Shown here in pieces: positions 22,242 to 29,463 of a stretch of DNA of 33,232 nucleotides. This stretch comes from Acidobacteriota bacterium. Lineage in GTDB: Bacteria > Acidobacteriota > Terriglobia > Bryobacterales > Bryobacteraceae. The stretch's first letter is position 1. Every line of letters begins with the position of its first letter. A program made the position numbers and the translations under genes. The notes beneath the pieces were generated by a model. That model ran no database searches and was not told where the DNA came from. It was given only the letters and a program-made list of their open reading frames with translations. The stretch spans positions 1-33,232 of the forward strand of contig JAFDVU010000068.1 in NCBI GenBank assembly GCA_018268835.1, in the 5' to 3' direction.

Positions 22242-23470
22242 GAAGGCTCGTGTGGATCCTGGCTGCGCTGCCCCTGGCGGCGCAGCCTCGCCGCGCGGTC
22301 CTCATCGATATCGACGGCGTCCGCGCGGACACGCTTTCGCGCGTGTTTGGCGAGGGCCGCCTGCCCAACCTGGCCCGCATCTTCGGCGGCGCCCGCTGGT
22401 TCGACCACGCCTCCACCGTGATTCCCAGCGTCACCATGGCCGCGCAGGCATCCATCGCCACCGGCACGCCGCCCTCCCGTCACGGCATCCCGGGCAACGA
22501 GTGGTATGACCGCAAGGCCCACGCGCTGGTCAGCTACATGAACGCTACCGGCGTGAGCTGCGTCTACGGATTCACCATCCTCGGCGGACCGGTGTGTTCC
22601 ACTGGGCTCGGCAACCATGACCTCGAGGCGCCGACCATGTACGAAGCCGCCTCTGCCGCCGGACTCGACAGCGTCGTCGTCTTCAACCAGTACTGGAAGG
22701 GCGCCACCCGCCCCGCCATCCCGACCGCCGCCCAGGCCCGTACCTTCACCGGCGGCAACAAGCTGGACTTCCGCGTCTTCGATGAGCAGATGACCGCGCG
22801 CGCCATCGAGGCCATCGGCTCGCGCGGCATGCCCGCCCTGTTGACGCTCTACTTCACCGGCGCCGATACCATCGCCCACACTCTCGGCATCGCCGCGCAG
22901 CCCGATTACCTCGCCGGCGCGATCGATCCCGCCATCGGCCGCGTGCTCGCCGCCGTCGAAGCCGCCGACCCCGAGTGGAAAGCGCACACGCTCTTCGTGC
23001 TCACCAGCGATCACGGCCGTACCGATATCGCCGGCCACCCCGAGGACGCGCGCCTCAAGCAGGACCTGCTGGCGCTGCTTCCCGCCGGCTCGCAGATCGC
23101 CGATAACGGCGGCGTGCTCTACGTGTACCTGAACGGTCCGCTGCCCCAGGGCGTCGAGTGGCCGGACGCCGTGGCCGCCGCGCGCCCGCGGTCTCCCGCC
23201 GACCCCGCGCGCGCCGGCGACCTGATCCTCACGCTGCGCGCCGGCCGCTACGCCGGCAAGACCGAAGGCTCGCAGCACGGAGGCGTCTATCCCGAGGACC
23301 TCGCGGTGCCCATCGTGGTGGCGGGTCCCGGAGTCGCGCCCGGCCACTCGGCCGAAACGGTGAGTATCACCCGCATCGCCCGCACCTTCGCCGAATTCCT
23401 CGGCTTCCGCATGGAGACCGCCGATCCGCCGCTGCCGCTCGCGGCGCCGCGCGAAGCCGGCACGCACTGA
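22238..23470 (+). CDS. Exported type I phosphodiesterase / alkaline-phosphatase-superfamily protein
   Basis: 410 residues. A short signal peptide (MRRLVWILAALPLAAQ) precedes a nucleotide pyrophosphatase/phosphodiesterase fold. Metal-binding and catalytic motifs are VLIDIDGVRAD (Asp24/Asp26), the nucleophile motif PSVTMAAQASIATG with Thr66, GIPGNEW, YFTGADTIAH (Asp and His ligands) and VLTSDHG (Asp-His ligands). This two-zinc family hydrolyses phosphodiesters or phosphomonoesters outside the cytoplasm; substrates range from nucleotides to phospholipid head groups and cannot be told here. The ATG overlaps the stop of the giant surface-protein gene by four bases (ATGA), so both are translated together, suggesting a shared surface function. 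It converges with the GH95-like gene, 39 bases apart. Confidence 0.9.
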   Translation: MRRLVWILAALPLAAQPRRAVLIDIDGVRADTLSRVFGEGRLPNLARIFGGARWFDHASTVIPSVTMAAQASIATGTPPSRHGIPGNEWYDRKAHALVSYMNATGVSCVYGFTILGGPVCSTGLGNHDLEAPTMYEAASAAGLDSVVVFNQYWKGATRPAIPTAAQARTFTGGNKLDFRVFDEQMTARAIEAIGSRGMPALLTLYFTGADTIAHTLGIAAQPDYLAGAIDPAIGRVLAAVEAADPEWKAHTLFVLTSDHGRTDIAGHPEDARLKQDLLALLPAGSQIADNGGVLYVYLNGPLPQGVEWPDAVAAARPRSPADPARAGDLILTLRAGRYAGKTEGSQHGGVYPEDLAVPIVVAGPGVAPGHSAETVSITRIARTFAEFLGFRMETADPPLPLAAPREAGTH

Positions 23471-23509
23471 CCCAACCGGGGATTTCGGCCGCTCAGAGCC
23501 CGGCGCGTG

Positions 23510-25990
23510 TCAGCGCACGGGCCGCAGCGTATAGGTTTCGCCGGCTTTCGTCGGGAACTCGATCGTGCCGGCGGGCCCACGCGCCACCGCCACGCTCCGC
23601 GCGGAGGCCGTGCGCGCCTCCACGTTCGCCGCGCCCCATGGATTCACCAGCCGCGCTGTGGCGCCCTTCTCGCTCTTCAGGCTCACTTCGGATGCGGTCC
23701 TGCCGTCCCACGACGCGGAGACCAGGAACGCGCCCGCCGCGCGCAGGTCGCGGAAACGCGCGTGCCCCAGACCCGCCGCGTTGGGGAACAGCCGGATCGT
23801 GCCGTCGTAACTTTGCAGCAGGCACTCGTTGAGCACGGCGGGCAGCGAGAGGTTCTCGGTCCACACCCCCATCCGCATCATGAAGTCGAAATTGGTGTCG
23901 TCGCTGTAGCGTCCGCCGGCCTGCCGGACGCGGTCGTTGGCCACGCCGAGCGGCGTCATTGAGTAGCGCACTTCGCGCTTGAACCAGTCGAAATCCAGCA
24001 TGCCCAGGCGGGCGCGCGCGAGCGGCTGCCACACCAGGTCGTTGCCGCCCTCCAGCCGCACCGTGCGCGCCGTGCGCCGCGCCAATTCGAGCGTCTCCGC
24101 CGCGGAACCCAGCCCCACCTGCTCCGCGGGGAACACCGGCGCCAGCGTCACCGGCACGTTGTAGACGTGTTCCAGCGGCGCATCCGCCACATCCAGCCAC
24201 ACCCGCCCCCAGGCTCCGTCGCCGGCCGGATACGCGGCCAGGTTGCCGCGCACCTCCCGCCAGTGCGAGCGCCGTTCGGCATCCACACCCAGCACGCGCG
24301 AGCCTTCCAGCACCGCATCCAGCAGAAAGGCGGTCAGCGCGAGATCGATGATGCAGTCGCGGTTCAGCCGGTAGTCCACCGTCGCGCCCCAGTTTTCCGG
24401 GGAGACCGTGGGCGCGATGTGGTAGCGGCCGTCCTCGCCCTTCCGCGCGAATGCCGCGACGAAATCCGCCGCGCCGCGCAGGATGGGGTAGACGCGCCGC
24501 AGATATGCTTCGTCGAGCGTGTAGCGGTACTGCCACCACAGGCTCTGCACCGTCCAGGGCGTCTCGCAGATTTCGTAACCCCAGGGCGGGGCGGGGTAGG
24601 GGTTCACGTTGCTCGGCACCGGATACGCCGAATGCGGAAAGTACAACCCGGGTAGTCCGAACTGCACCCGCGCGTTCCACTCCGCCATGGGCAGCAGGTT
24701 TTCCACCAGCCGGGTATAGGGCTCGTGCTGCTCGGCGTGGTTGCTGGAGAACACGCCCCACCACACCTGCTGGGTGTTGTAGTTCATGTGATAGTCCCCG
24801 TGCCACGCGGTCCCGATCTTGCCGCTGCTCCAGTTGCCGAACAGGCCCGGCGCCACCTTGCCTGGTTTGAGGCAGCAGGCCAGGAAATACTGGTTGCGGT
24901 ACCAGATCTCCTCCAGTTCGCGGTCCGCGAACTCCACCGCCGAAGCCGACCAGAAGCGGGACCATTCGGCGGCCGACCTGGCCCGCAATTCCGCCGCCGG
25001 CATCGCGGCCAGGCGCGAGGCTTCGTCGCGCGCGTGGGCCACGTTGTCCGCCCTGTCCCGCGGCGTGAACAGCGTGACGTCGAGCCTCAGCCGCCGCGCT
25101 TCGCCTCCCGCCGGGCGCAGCAGCACGCGGCGCGATCCCGCGGACTCCGCCTGCCACTCGCCGGCCAGGATGCCGTGCAGCGCGAAGTTGCGGTCATCCT
25201 TAGTCTTCGGTGGATTGGGTTGGGCGTCGGTAGGCGCGGTCGCGGGGAAATACTGAAAGCCCGTGAAGCGATTGCCCGCGCCGCTAATCTCCGGTTCCGG
25301 CAGTTTCGCTTCGGCGTCCCGGTTCGGCTGATACGCCGCCGAGAGGATCGGCAACGGCGCGCTGCCGCTCACCGAGATGTGCCCGTTCTCGCGGCTGACG
25401 AAGCAGGTCAATTCCACCGGGCGCACCGCGCCGCGCAGATTGTCGTAGTCCAACCGGATGGTCAGCACGCCGGAGGCGATGTCCAGTTCCTGCCGCGCCA
25501 CCCGGATCATGCGCGCGTCCCAGTGCAGCCAGACCGTCCCGCACGGCCACGGGCGGGGCCAGGGTTTGCGGTAGGAGGCCTGCATCAGCAGCGAGTACTC
25601 GCGGAAGAAATCGATTCGCGATTCGAGGAAGGTCATCTCCGGCTGCCCTTGCCGCCGGGCCTCTTCGCCGGCCCGCTTCCACAAGTCCAGCACTTCGCCG
25701 AAGGGCTTGATGTGCGCGGCATGCTCTTCGCTCACCCGGATGTCCCACACGTCGTTCTTGCCGATGTGGATCCCCAGCGCGTCGGGCCGCACGGTGACGC
25801 ACACCCCGATGTCGCCGTTGCCGAGCAGCATCCCTTCGAAGAAATCCGGCGTCGGCAGAGTGCGCACCAGTCCGTGACGACGCGCGATGACCGCCGCGTC
25901 CGGCGCCGCCGCCGGTTCCGCGGCCGGGGACGCGAAGACGGCGCCCGCCGCGGCGGTGGATTCCAGGAACGTCCGCCTTGTGGTTTTCAT
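23510..25990 (-). CDS. GH95-like glycosidase with Tat-type signal
   Basis: 826 residues. The N-terminus carries a twin-arginine motif (RRTFLES) and an Ala-rich segment, so export of the folded enzyme by Tat is likely. The N-terminal beta-supersandwich begins near LPTPDFFEGMLLGNGDIG, a region that resembles the opening of GH95/GH65-like enzymes. An (alpha/alpha)6 barrel follows with NWSSGKIGTAWHGDYHMNYNTQ split around the substrate pocket, WWGVFSSNHAEQHEPY, ICETPWTVQSLWWQYRYT and APTVSPENWG. In GH95 alpha-L-fucosidases the matching place reads like T-N-I-N-x-x-M-N-Y-W; here it is GDYHMNYN, so the family is only approximate and the sugar is open (fucoside, galactoside or other). A C-terminal beta-sandwich closes with FPTKAGETYTLRP. 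GGGAGG-type purines lie about 11 bases before the ATG. Confidence 0.75.
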   Translation of the reverse strand: MKTTRRTFLESTAAAGAVFASPAAEPAAAPDAAVIARRHGLVRTLPTPDFFEGMLLGNGDIGVCVTVRPDALGIHIGKNDVWDIRVSEEHAAHIKPFGEVLDLWKRAGEEARRQGQPEMTFLESRIDFFREYSLLMQASYRKPWPRPWPCGTVWLHWDARMIRVARQELDIASGVLTIRLDYDNLRGAVRPVELTCFVSRENGHISVSGSAPLPILSAAYQPNRDAEAKLPEPEISGAGNRFTGFQYFPATAPTDAQPNPPKTKDDRNFALHGILAGEWQAESAGSRRVLLRPAGGEARRLRLDVTLFTPRDRADNVAHARDEASRLAAMPAAELRARSAAEWSRFWSASAVEFADRELEEIWYRNQYFLACCLKPGKVAPGLFGNWSSGKIGTAWHGDYHMNYNTQQVWWGVFSSNHAEQHEPYTRLVENLLPMAEWNARVQFGLPGLYFPHSAYPVPSNVNPYPAPPWGYEICETPWTVQSLWWQYRYTLDEAYLRRVYPILRGAADFVAAFARKGEDGRYHIAPTVSPENWGATVDYRLNRDCIIDLALTAFLLDAVLEGSRVLGVDAERRSHWREVRGNLAAYPAGDGAWGRVWLDVADAPLEHVYNVPVTLAPVFPAEQVGLGSAAETLELARRTARTVRLEGGNDLVWQPLARARLGMLDFDWFKREVRYSMTPLGVANDRVRQAGGRYSDDTNFDFMMRMGVWTENLSLPAVLNECLLQSYDGTIRLFPNAAGLGHARFRDLRAAGAFLVSASWDGRTASEVSLKSEKGATARLVNPWGAANVEARTASARSVAVARGPAGTIEFPTKAGETYTLRPVR

Positions 25991-26005
25991 CGTGGCACCT
26001 GCCTC

Positions 26006-26021
26006 CCGGCCATCCGGCCGG
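26006..26021 (-). other. Perfect inverted repeat between the helical-protein gene and the GH95-like gene
   Basis: CCGGCC-ATCC-GGCCGG, a 6-bp all-GC stem with a 4-base loop, fills most of the 39-base gap. In the leftward transcript it would sit 9 bases after the upstream stop codon and 16 before the GH95-like start. There is no T-run on its downstream side, so it is not a standard intrinsic terminator; it may reduce read-through or stabilise the upstream message. Confidence 0.4.
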
Positions 26022-26029
26022 ACAAAAGT

Positions 26030-26629
26030 CTACCGGACCGCGGTCGCATTCTGGCAGTTCTGTACCAGTTTGAGATACGCCGGGCGGACCAGGCTGAGCG
26101 TTCCGCCGGGATCCGGCGCGTGCTGCTCCTTAACCTTGGCGATGTGCGCTTGCAGCGTCGGGAAGCCCTGGCCGTGCGCCTCGAAGTCCTCCACGAAGGC
26201 GTGCCACGCCGCGCCGAATTCCTGCATCGTGTGCGCGCCCTTGAGGTGCTCCAGCGCCGTGGCGCAGCGCGCGCCGACGGCTTTGCGGATCTCGTCCACC
26301 TCGTGCGACGCTTCGGTCCTGCGGTGCGCCGCCGCTTGGTGCAGGTCCTCCAGGTGCTTGCACGCGGTGGTGAATGCCTTGTTCTTGTCGATGGTCTTCT
26401 TGCAGAGACTCGCCAGTTCGTCCAGCGCTTTCAGCAGGTCGGCCAGTCTGGGCACCACGTGTCCCTTCGCGGGGTCCTTGGCCTTCTGGAATTCCATCTC
26501 CGCGCCGGCAACTTTGCGCACGGCCTCGGAGATCCCCGTGCCGCCGGCTTTGAGTCCCAGGTTCTTAGGCTGGTTCAGTACCGCCTTCCAGTCGTCGACT
26601 CTTTTCTTCCACTCGTCTGTCTTGGTCAT
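26030..26629 (-). CDS. Unrecognised helical, charged protein
   Basis: 199 residues, no signal peptide and no membrane segment. The sequence is dominated by amphipathic helices: TDEWKKRVDDWKAVLNQ at the start, a central AEMEFQKAK and RLADLLKALDELASLCKKT, and LEDLHQAAAHRRTEASHEVDEIRK. A later part reads EFGAAWHAFVEDFEAHGQGFPTL. Several short coiled coils or a helical bundle are likely. Cys residues at scattered positions show no zinc pattern. I do not recognise a family. The start is well supported: AAGGAG lies 10 bases before the ATG (8-base spacer after it). It has its own -10 box (26669-26674) and lies between an envelope operon and the GH95-like gene, but no functional link is visible. Function not assigned. 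Confidence 0.8.
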   Translation of the reverse strand: MTKTDEWKKRVDDWKAVLNQPKNLGLKAGGTGISEAVRKVAGAEMEFQKAKDPAKGHVVPRLADLLKALDELASLCKKTIDKNKAFTTACKHLEDLHQAAAHRRTEASHEVDEIRKAVGARCATALEHLKGAHTMQEFGAAWHAFVEDFEAHGQGFPTLQAHIAKVKEQHAPDPGGTLSLVRPAYLKLVQNCQNATAVR

Positions 26630-26668
26630 CCCTCTGACTCCTTGGTCGGATGAAGTCCAGCCTGCCCG

Positions 26669-26674
26669 ATTATA
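26669..26674 (-). promoter_or_regulatory. Perfect TATAAT -10 box upstream of the helical-protein gene
   Basis: On the leftward strand the sequence TATAAT lies 39 bases before the ATG at 26629, giving a transcription start near 26661 and a leader of about 32 bases with the Shine-Dalgarno AAGGAG. No good -35 is seen 16-18 bases upstream (the DNA there is CGGGAG-like), so an activator may be needed. In such GC-rich DNA an exact consensus box in an 85-base gap is notable. Confidence 0.5.
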
Positions 26675-26697
26675 TACTCGCCGGCCGGGACTCCCGT

Positions 26698-26713
26698 ACC
26701 AGGTGGTCCTGGT
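26698..26713 (-). terminator. Hairpin just after the TPR-lipoprotein gene, terminator-like without a T-run
   Basis: ACCAGG-N4-CCTGGT is a perfect 6-bp stem with a 4-base loop, starting 1 base after the stop codon of the TPR lipoprotein gene in the leftward direction. No T-tract follows. Its place at the end of the envelope operon and before a new -10 box suggests the operon boundary. Confidence 0.4.
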
Positions 26714-26714
26714 G

Positions 26715-28661
26715 TCAGGGACGCGCGTTCTTCTCTTCGCCCCAGATCAACGGGGTGTCTCCGGAGAACGCCAGGAATTTGCGGAATTCCGCGGATGCGT
26801 CGGCCGCGCGGCCCTGTTTGGCCGCCAGCGCGCCCCGCAGATAGAAGATGCGCGGCAGGTAGAAGGACGCGTACGGGGTCAGCCCGTTGGCGTTGGGCAG
26901 CGGGTTGAAGCGCAGCAGCGGCGCCGCCTCGTCGCTCTTGCCGGTCTCGATGTAGGTCCAGGCCAGCATCACCGGCATGCCCTCGTCGGCCAGCGTCACC
27001 CCGCTCTCCCACATCTGCCTGAACAGCAGTTGCGCCGGCTGGAACTCGCGGTTCAACAACAGTGCGTAGGCCAGCGCGAAGTTGCGGATGTTGCCCTGGC
27101 CCGGCCCGCCGAACTGCCTCTCGGCGCGCACGCTCCACTCCGACGACGATGCCGGTTCCTGCGCCAGGAACGCCGCCACCAGCGCGTTGCCGCGTCCCAT
27201 CGGGCTGGCGCTGCGCAGCGCCTTGAGCGCCATCTGCACGGCGGCGGGGCGGTCTCCCAGCATCAGGCTCCATACCGCCATCTCCGCTTCCGCGCGCGAC
27301 GCGGCGTCGCGCAGCGGCGTGTTCTCGTTCGCCGCCGCGAACGACTGCATCCGGCCGTACGCCTCCTTGCGATGACCCCGCAGCCAGAGCCACTGCGCGC
27401 GCCGGTAATCGACGATCGGGTCCCTGGCCTTGAGGCGCGCGTCGAAGTAGCGCTCCGCGGCCTGGTCCGCCGCCGCCGCGTCGCCGGAGTAGTAGTTCGC
27501 CATCGCCGTCTTCAGCAGGTCGCCCTGGTTGAGAAAGTTGGGGTCCTTCTGAAACGCTTCCTGGTAGAACCTCACCGCTTCGGCAAGCTTGCCCAGCAGC
27601 ATGTGAATGTCGCCCAGCGAATCGATCGGGTTGGCCTCGTTCGGCGCCAGCGCCTGGTAGCGGCGCAGCGCCGCGATACCGCCTTCGAGATCGCCCGCGT
27701 ACGCCGCGGCGTACCCCAGCGAGTTCCACGTGGCCGCGTCCCCGGGTTCCAGTTCCGCGGCCTTGCGATAGCTCTCCTCGGCCCGCTTGTACTCGTGGCG
27801 GCTCATGGCGCCATCGGCCAGCGCCCGCCACGCCACCGGGTCGGAAGGGTCCAGCTTCACAAGTTTGAGCAGAGCCGCCTGCCGCGCCGCGGCGTCCTGG
27901 GCGATTTCGGCGGCTTGCAGTTCGATCCGCACGCGTTCCAGCGGAGGCATCCCGTTGCCGTGCTCCAGCGCCTGCTCGAGGATGGCGGCGGCGCCGGCCG
28001 CGTCGCCGTGCTGCGCGCGTTCCTGCGCCAGCAGCCGGTAGGGCGGCGCGAAATTCGCGTCGGCCTGAATCGCCGCGTTCACGTTCTGCTCGATCGAGGC
28101 CGCGTCGCCCGCCTCCAGCGCGTGCACGAAGTGCTCCAGCGCGGCTTCGCTGCCTGTCAGGTACGGCGCTGCTTTCGGGTCGATCTCCCGCGCGATGCGC
28201 GCCGCCGCGCCCAGCACGTCCCCCGCCGGTACGGACACGGCGAAGGTGCGCACCATCCGCTGCGCCCGCGGATCCTCGATCGTGACCCGCGCTTCCAGTT
28301 TCCCCCGGCGCACCGTGTACTCGCCGTAGACGATCCGCGTCGCGCCCGCCAGTAGCGCTTCGGTGCGTTCGCTGGAGATACCCGGCGCCGATACCGGCCG
28401 CGCGCCCAGCAGCCGGTCGTAGGAGTGCAGGCGCAACGAGTTCAGCACCACCTCGCCGCCTTCGCCGGCGCCGGCCAGTTCGCTCGCCACTACCTCGCTG
28501 AAGGCGCGCCCCATCCACGAAAGCGAGGCATCCGGACTCAGATTCTCGAAACGCAGGATCGCGATACGCCCGGCGGTCGAGGCCGCCGGTTGCTTCTGGC
28601 AGGATGCCAGCGTCAGTAGCGCGATCGAAACCCAGACACCCGCGCGGCGCCTACAGGACAC
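26715..28661 (-). CDS. TPR lipoprotein with TolB-like N-terminal domain
   Basis: 648 residues. The signal sequence ends in a lipobox LASC (Cys21), so the mature protein is probably lipid-anchored in the cell envelope. Residues about 30-160 resemble the TolB_N-like domain often placed before TPRs (GRIAILRFENLSPDASLSWMGRAFSEVVASEL, ATRIVYGEYTVRRGKL). The remainder is a long TPR solenoid; clear units include SDPVAWRALADGAMSRHEYKRAEESYRKA, DAATWNSLGYAAAYAGDLEGGIAALRRY and PIDSLGDIHMLLGKLAEAVRFYQEAF. TPR proteins act as scaffolds, here probably for envelope protein partners. It overlaps the preceding TPR gene by 11 bases, so translation is coupled. It ends the operon that starts with the zinc-ribbon membrane protein. 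Confidence 0.88.
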   Translation of the reverse strand: MSCRRRAGVWVSIALLTLASCQKQPAASTAGRIAILRFENLSPDASLSWMGRAFSEVVASELAGAGEGGEVVLNSLRLHSYDRLLGARPVSAPGISSERTEALLAGATRIVYGEYTVRRGKLEARVTIEDPRAQRMVRTFAVSVPAGDVLGAAARIAREIDPKAAPYLTGSEAALEHFVHALEAGDAASIEQNVNAAIQADANFAPPYRLLAQERAQHGDAAGAAAILEQALEHGNGMPPLERVRIELQAAEIAQDAAARQAALLKLVKLDPSDPVAWRALADGAMSRHEYKRAEESYRKAAELEPGDAATWNSLGYAAAYAGDLEGGIAALRRYQALAPNEANPIDSLGDIHMLLGKLAEAVRFYQEAFQKDPNFLNQGDLLKTAMANYYSGDAAAADQAAERYFDARLKARDPIVDYRRAQWLWLRGHRKEAYGRMQSFAAANENTPLRDAASRAEAEMAVWSLMLGDRPAAVQMALKALRSASPMGRGNALVAAFLAQEPASSSEWSVRAERQFGGPGQGNIRNFALAYALLLNREFQPAQLLFRQMWESGVTLADEGMPVMLAWTYIETGKSDEAAPLLRFNPLPNANGLTPYASFYLPRIFYLRGALAAKQGRAADASAEFRKFLAFSGDTPLIWGEEKNARP

Positions 28662-29448
28662 GCGGCTCCAGGGTCAGCAGTTGCTTGAACTCCGGAAGAT
28701 CGCGCATCGCCGCGAAGGCCGGATCCTCGGCGAGTTTCTTGCGTTCCTTAAACCCTTCTTCAAGGGCCTTGCGCAGGTATTGCAGCGCCAGGTCGGCGCG
28801 ACCCTGCTGGGCATAGAGTGTGGCCATGGAGTAGTGAAATTTGGCTTTCTCCGCCACGCTGCGTTCCTGCAGAATCGTGCCGTAGGAGGAGTGGCGTTCG
28901 AAGATGTTGGGGTCCAAATCAAGCGCCGTGCGGAACTCGACGATCGCCAGGTCCATCTTCTTGCGCGCGAAATACGCCATCCCCAGATTGCTGTGCACGC
29001 TGGCCTGGTCCGGCGCGATCTTCAGCGCGCGTTTGTATTGCGAGATGGCCCTGCGGTAACTCTTCTGCGCGTAGAAAATGGTGCCCAGGTTGTTGATGGC
29101 CTCGTTGTAGGTCGGCTTCAGCTTGATGGCCTGTTCGTAGCACTTCCGGGCTTTGTCGAGTTGGAGCATCTGGTGATAGGCGATTCCGGTCTTGTTGCGC
29201 AGTACCGGGTCCTTTTGATTGCCTTGCGCGAAGGACTCGATGGCTTCGCGATACATCTTCTTCGCCATGAAGATGTCGCCGCGCTGTTCGGCGGTAAGCG
29301 CGGGCGCGTTCGCCGCCTCAGCGGTGGGCGGCGCAACGCCGCGGGCGCTGTCCAGCTTCGCGCTGGTACCCGCCGGTGGAGTCTGTGAGAATGCGAGCGC
29401 GGCCCCCAAGCCGGCTGCCAGAATAACGGACCGAGGTCGGTGAACCAT
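28651..29448 (-). CDS. Periplasmic TPR protein
   Basis: 265 residues. A signal peptide (SVILAAGLGAALAFS) and a Pro/Ala-rich spacer precede about five TPR units (about 55-240): RGDIFMAKKMYREAIESFAQG, KTGIAYHQMLQLDKARKCYEQAI, NLGTIFYAQKSYRRAISQYKRAL, NLGMAYFARKKMDLAIVEFRTAL and a final one around MATLYAQQGRADLALQYLRKAL. The pattern of small and large residues (W/L-G-Y-A-P) is that of PilF-like periplasmic TPR scaffolds. It lies 15 bases after the PBP1A gene, so a link with peptidoglycan synthesis is plausible; the C-terminal 11 bases overlap the lipoprotein gene. Confidence 0.88.
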   Translation of the reverse strand: MVHRPRSVILAAGLGAALAFSQTPPAGTSAKLDSARGVAPPTAEAANAPALTAEQRGDIFMAKKMYREAIESFAQGNQKDPVLRNKTGIAYHQMLQLDKARKCYEQAIKLKPTYNEAINNLGTIFYAQKSYRRAISQYKRALKIAPDQASVHSNLGMAYFARKKMDLAIVEFRTALDLDPNIFERHSSYGTILQERSVAEKAKFHYSMATLYAQQGRADLALQYLRKALEEGFKERKKLAEDPAFAAMRDLPEFKQLLTLEPRVL

Positions 29449-29463
29449 ACAGTCCCCCTGCCG

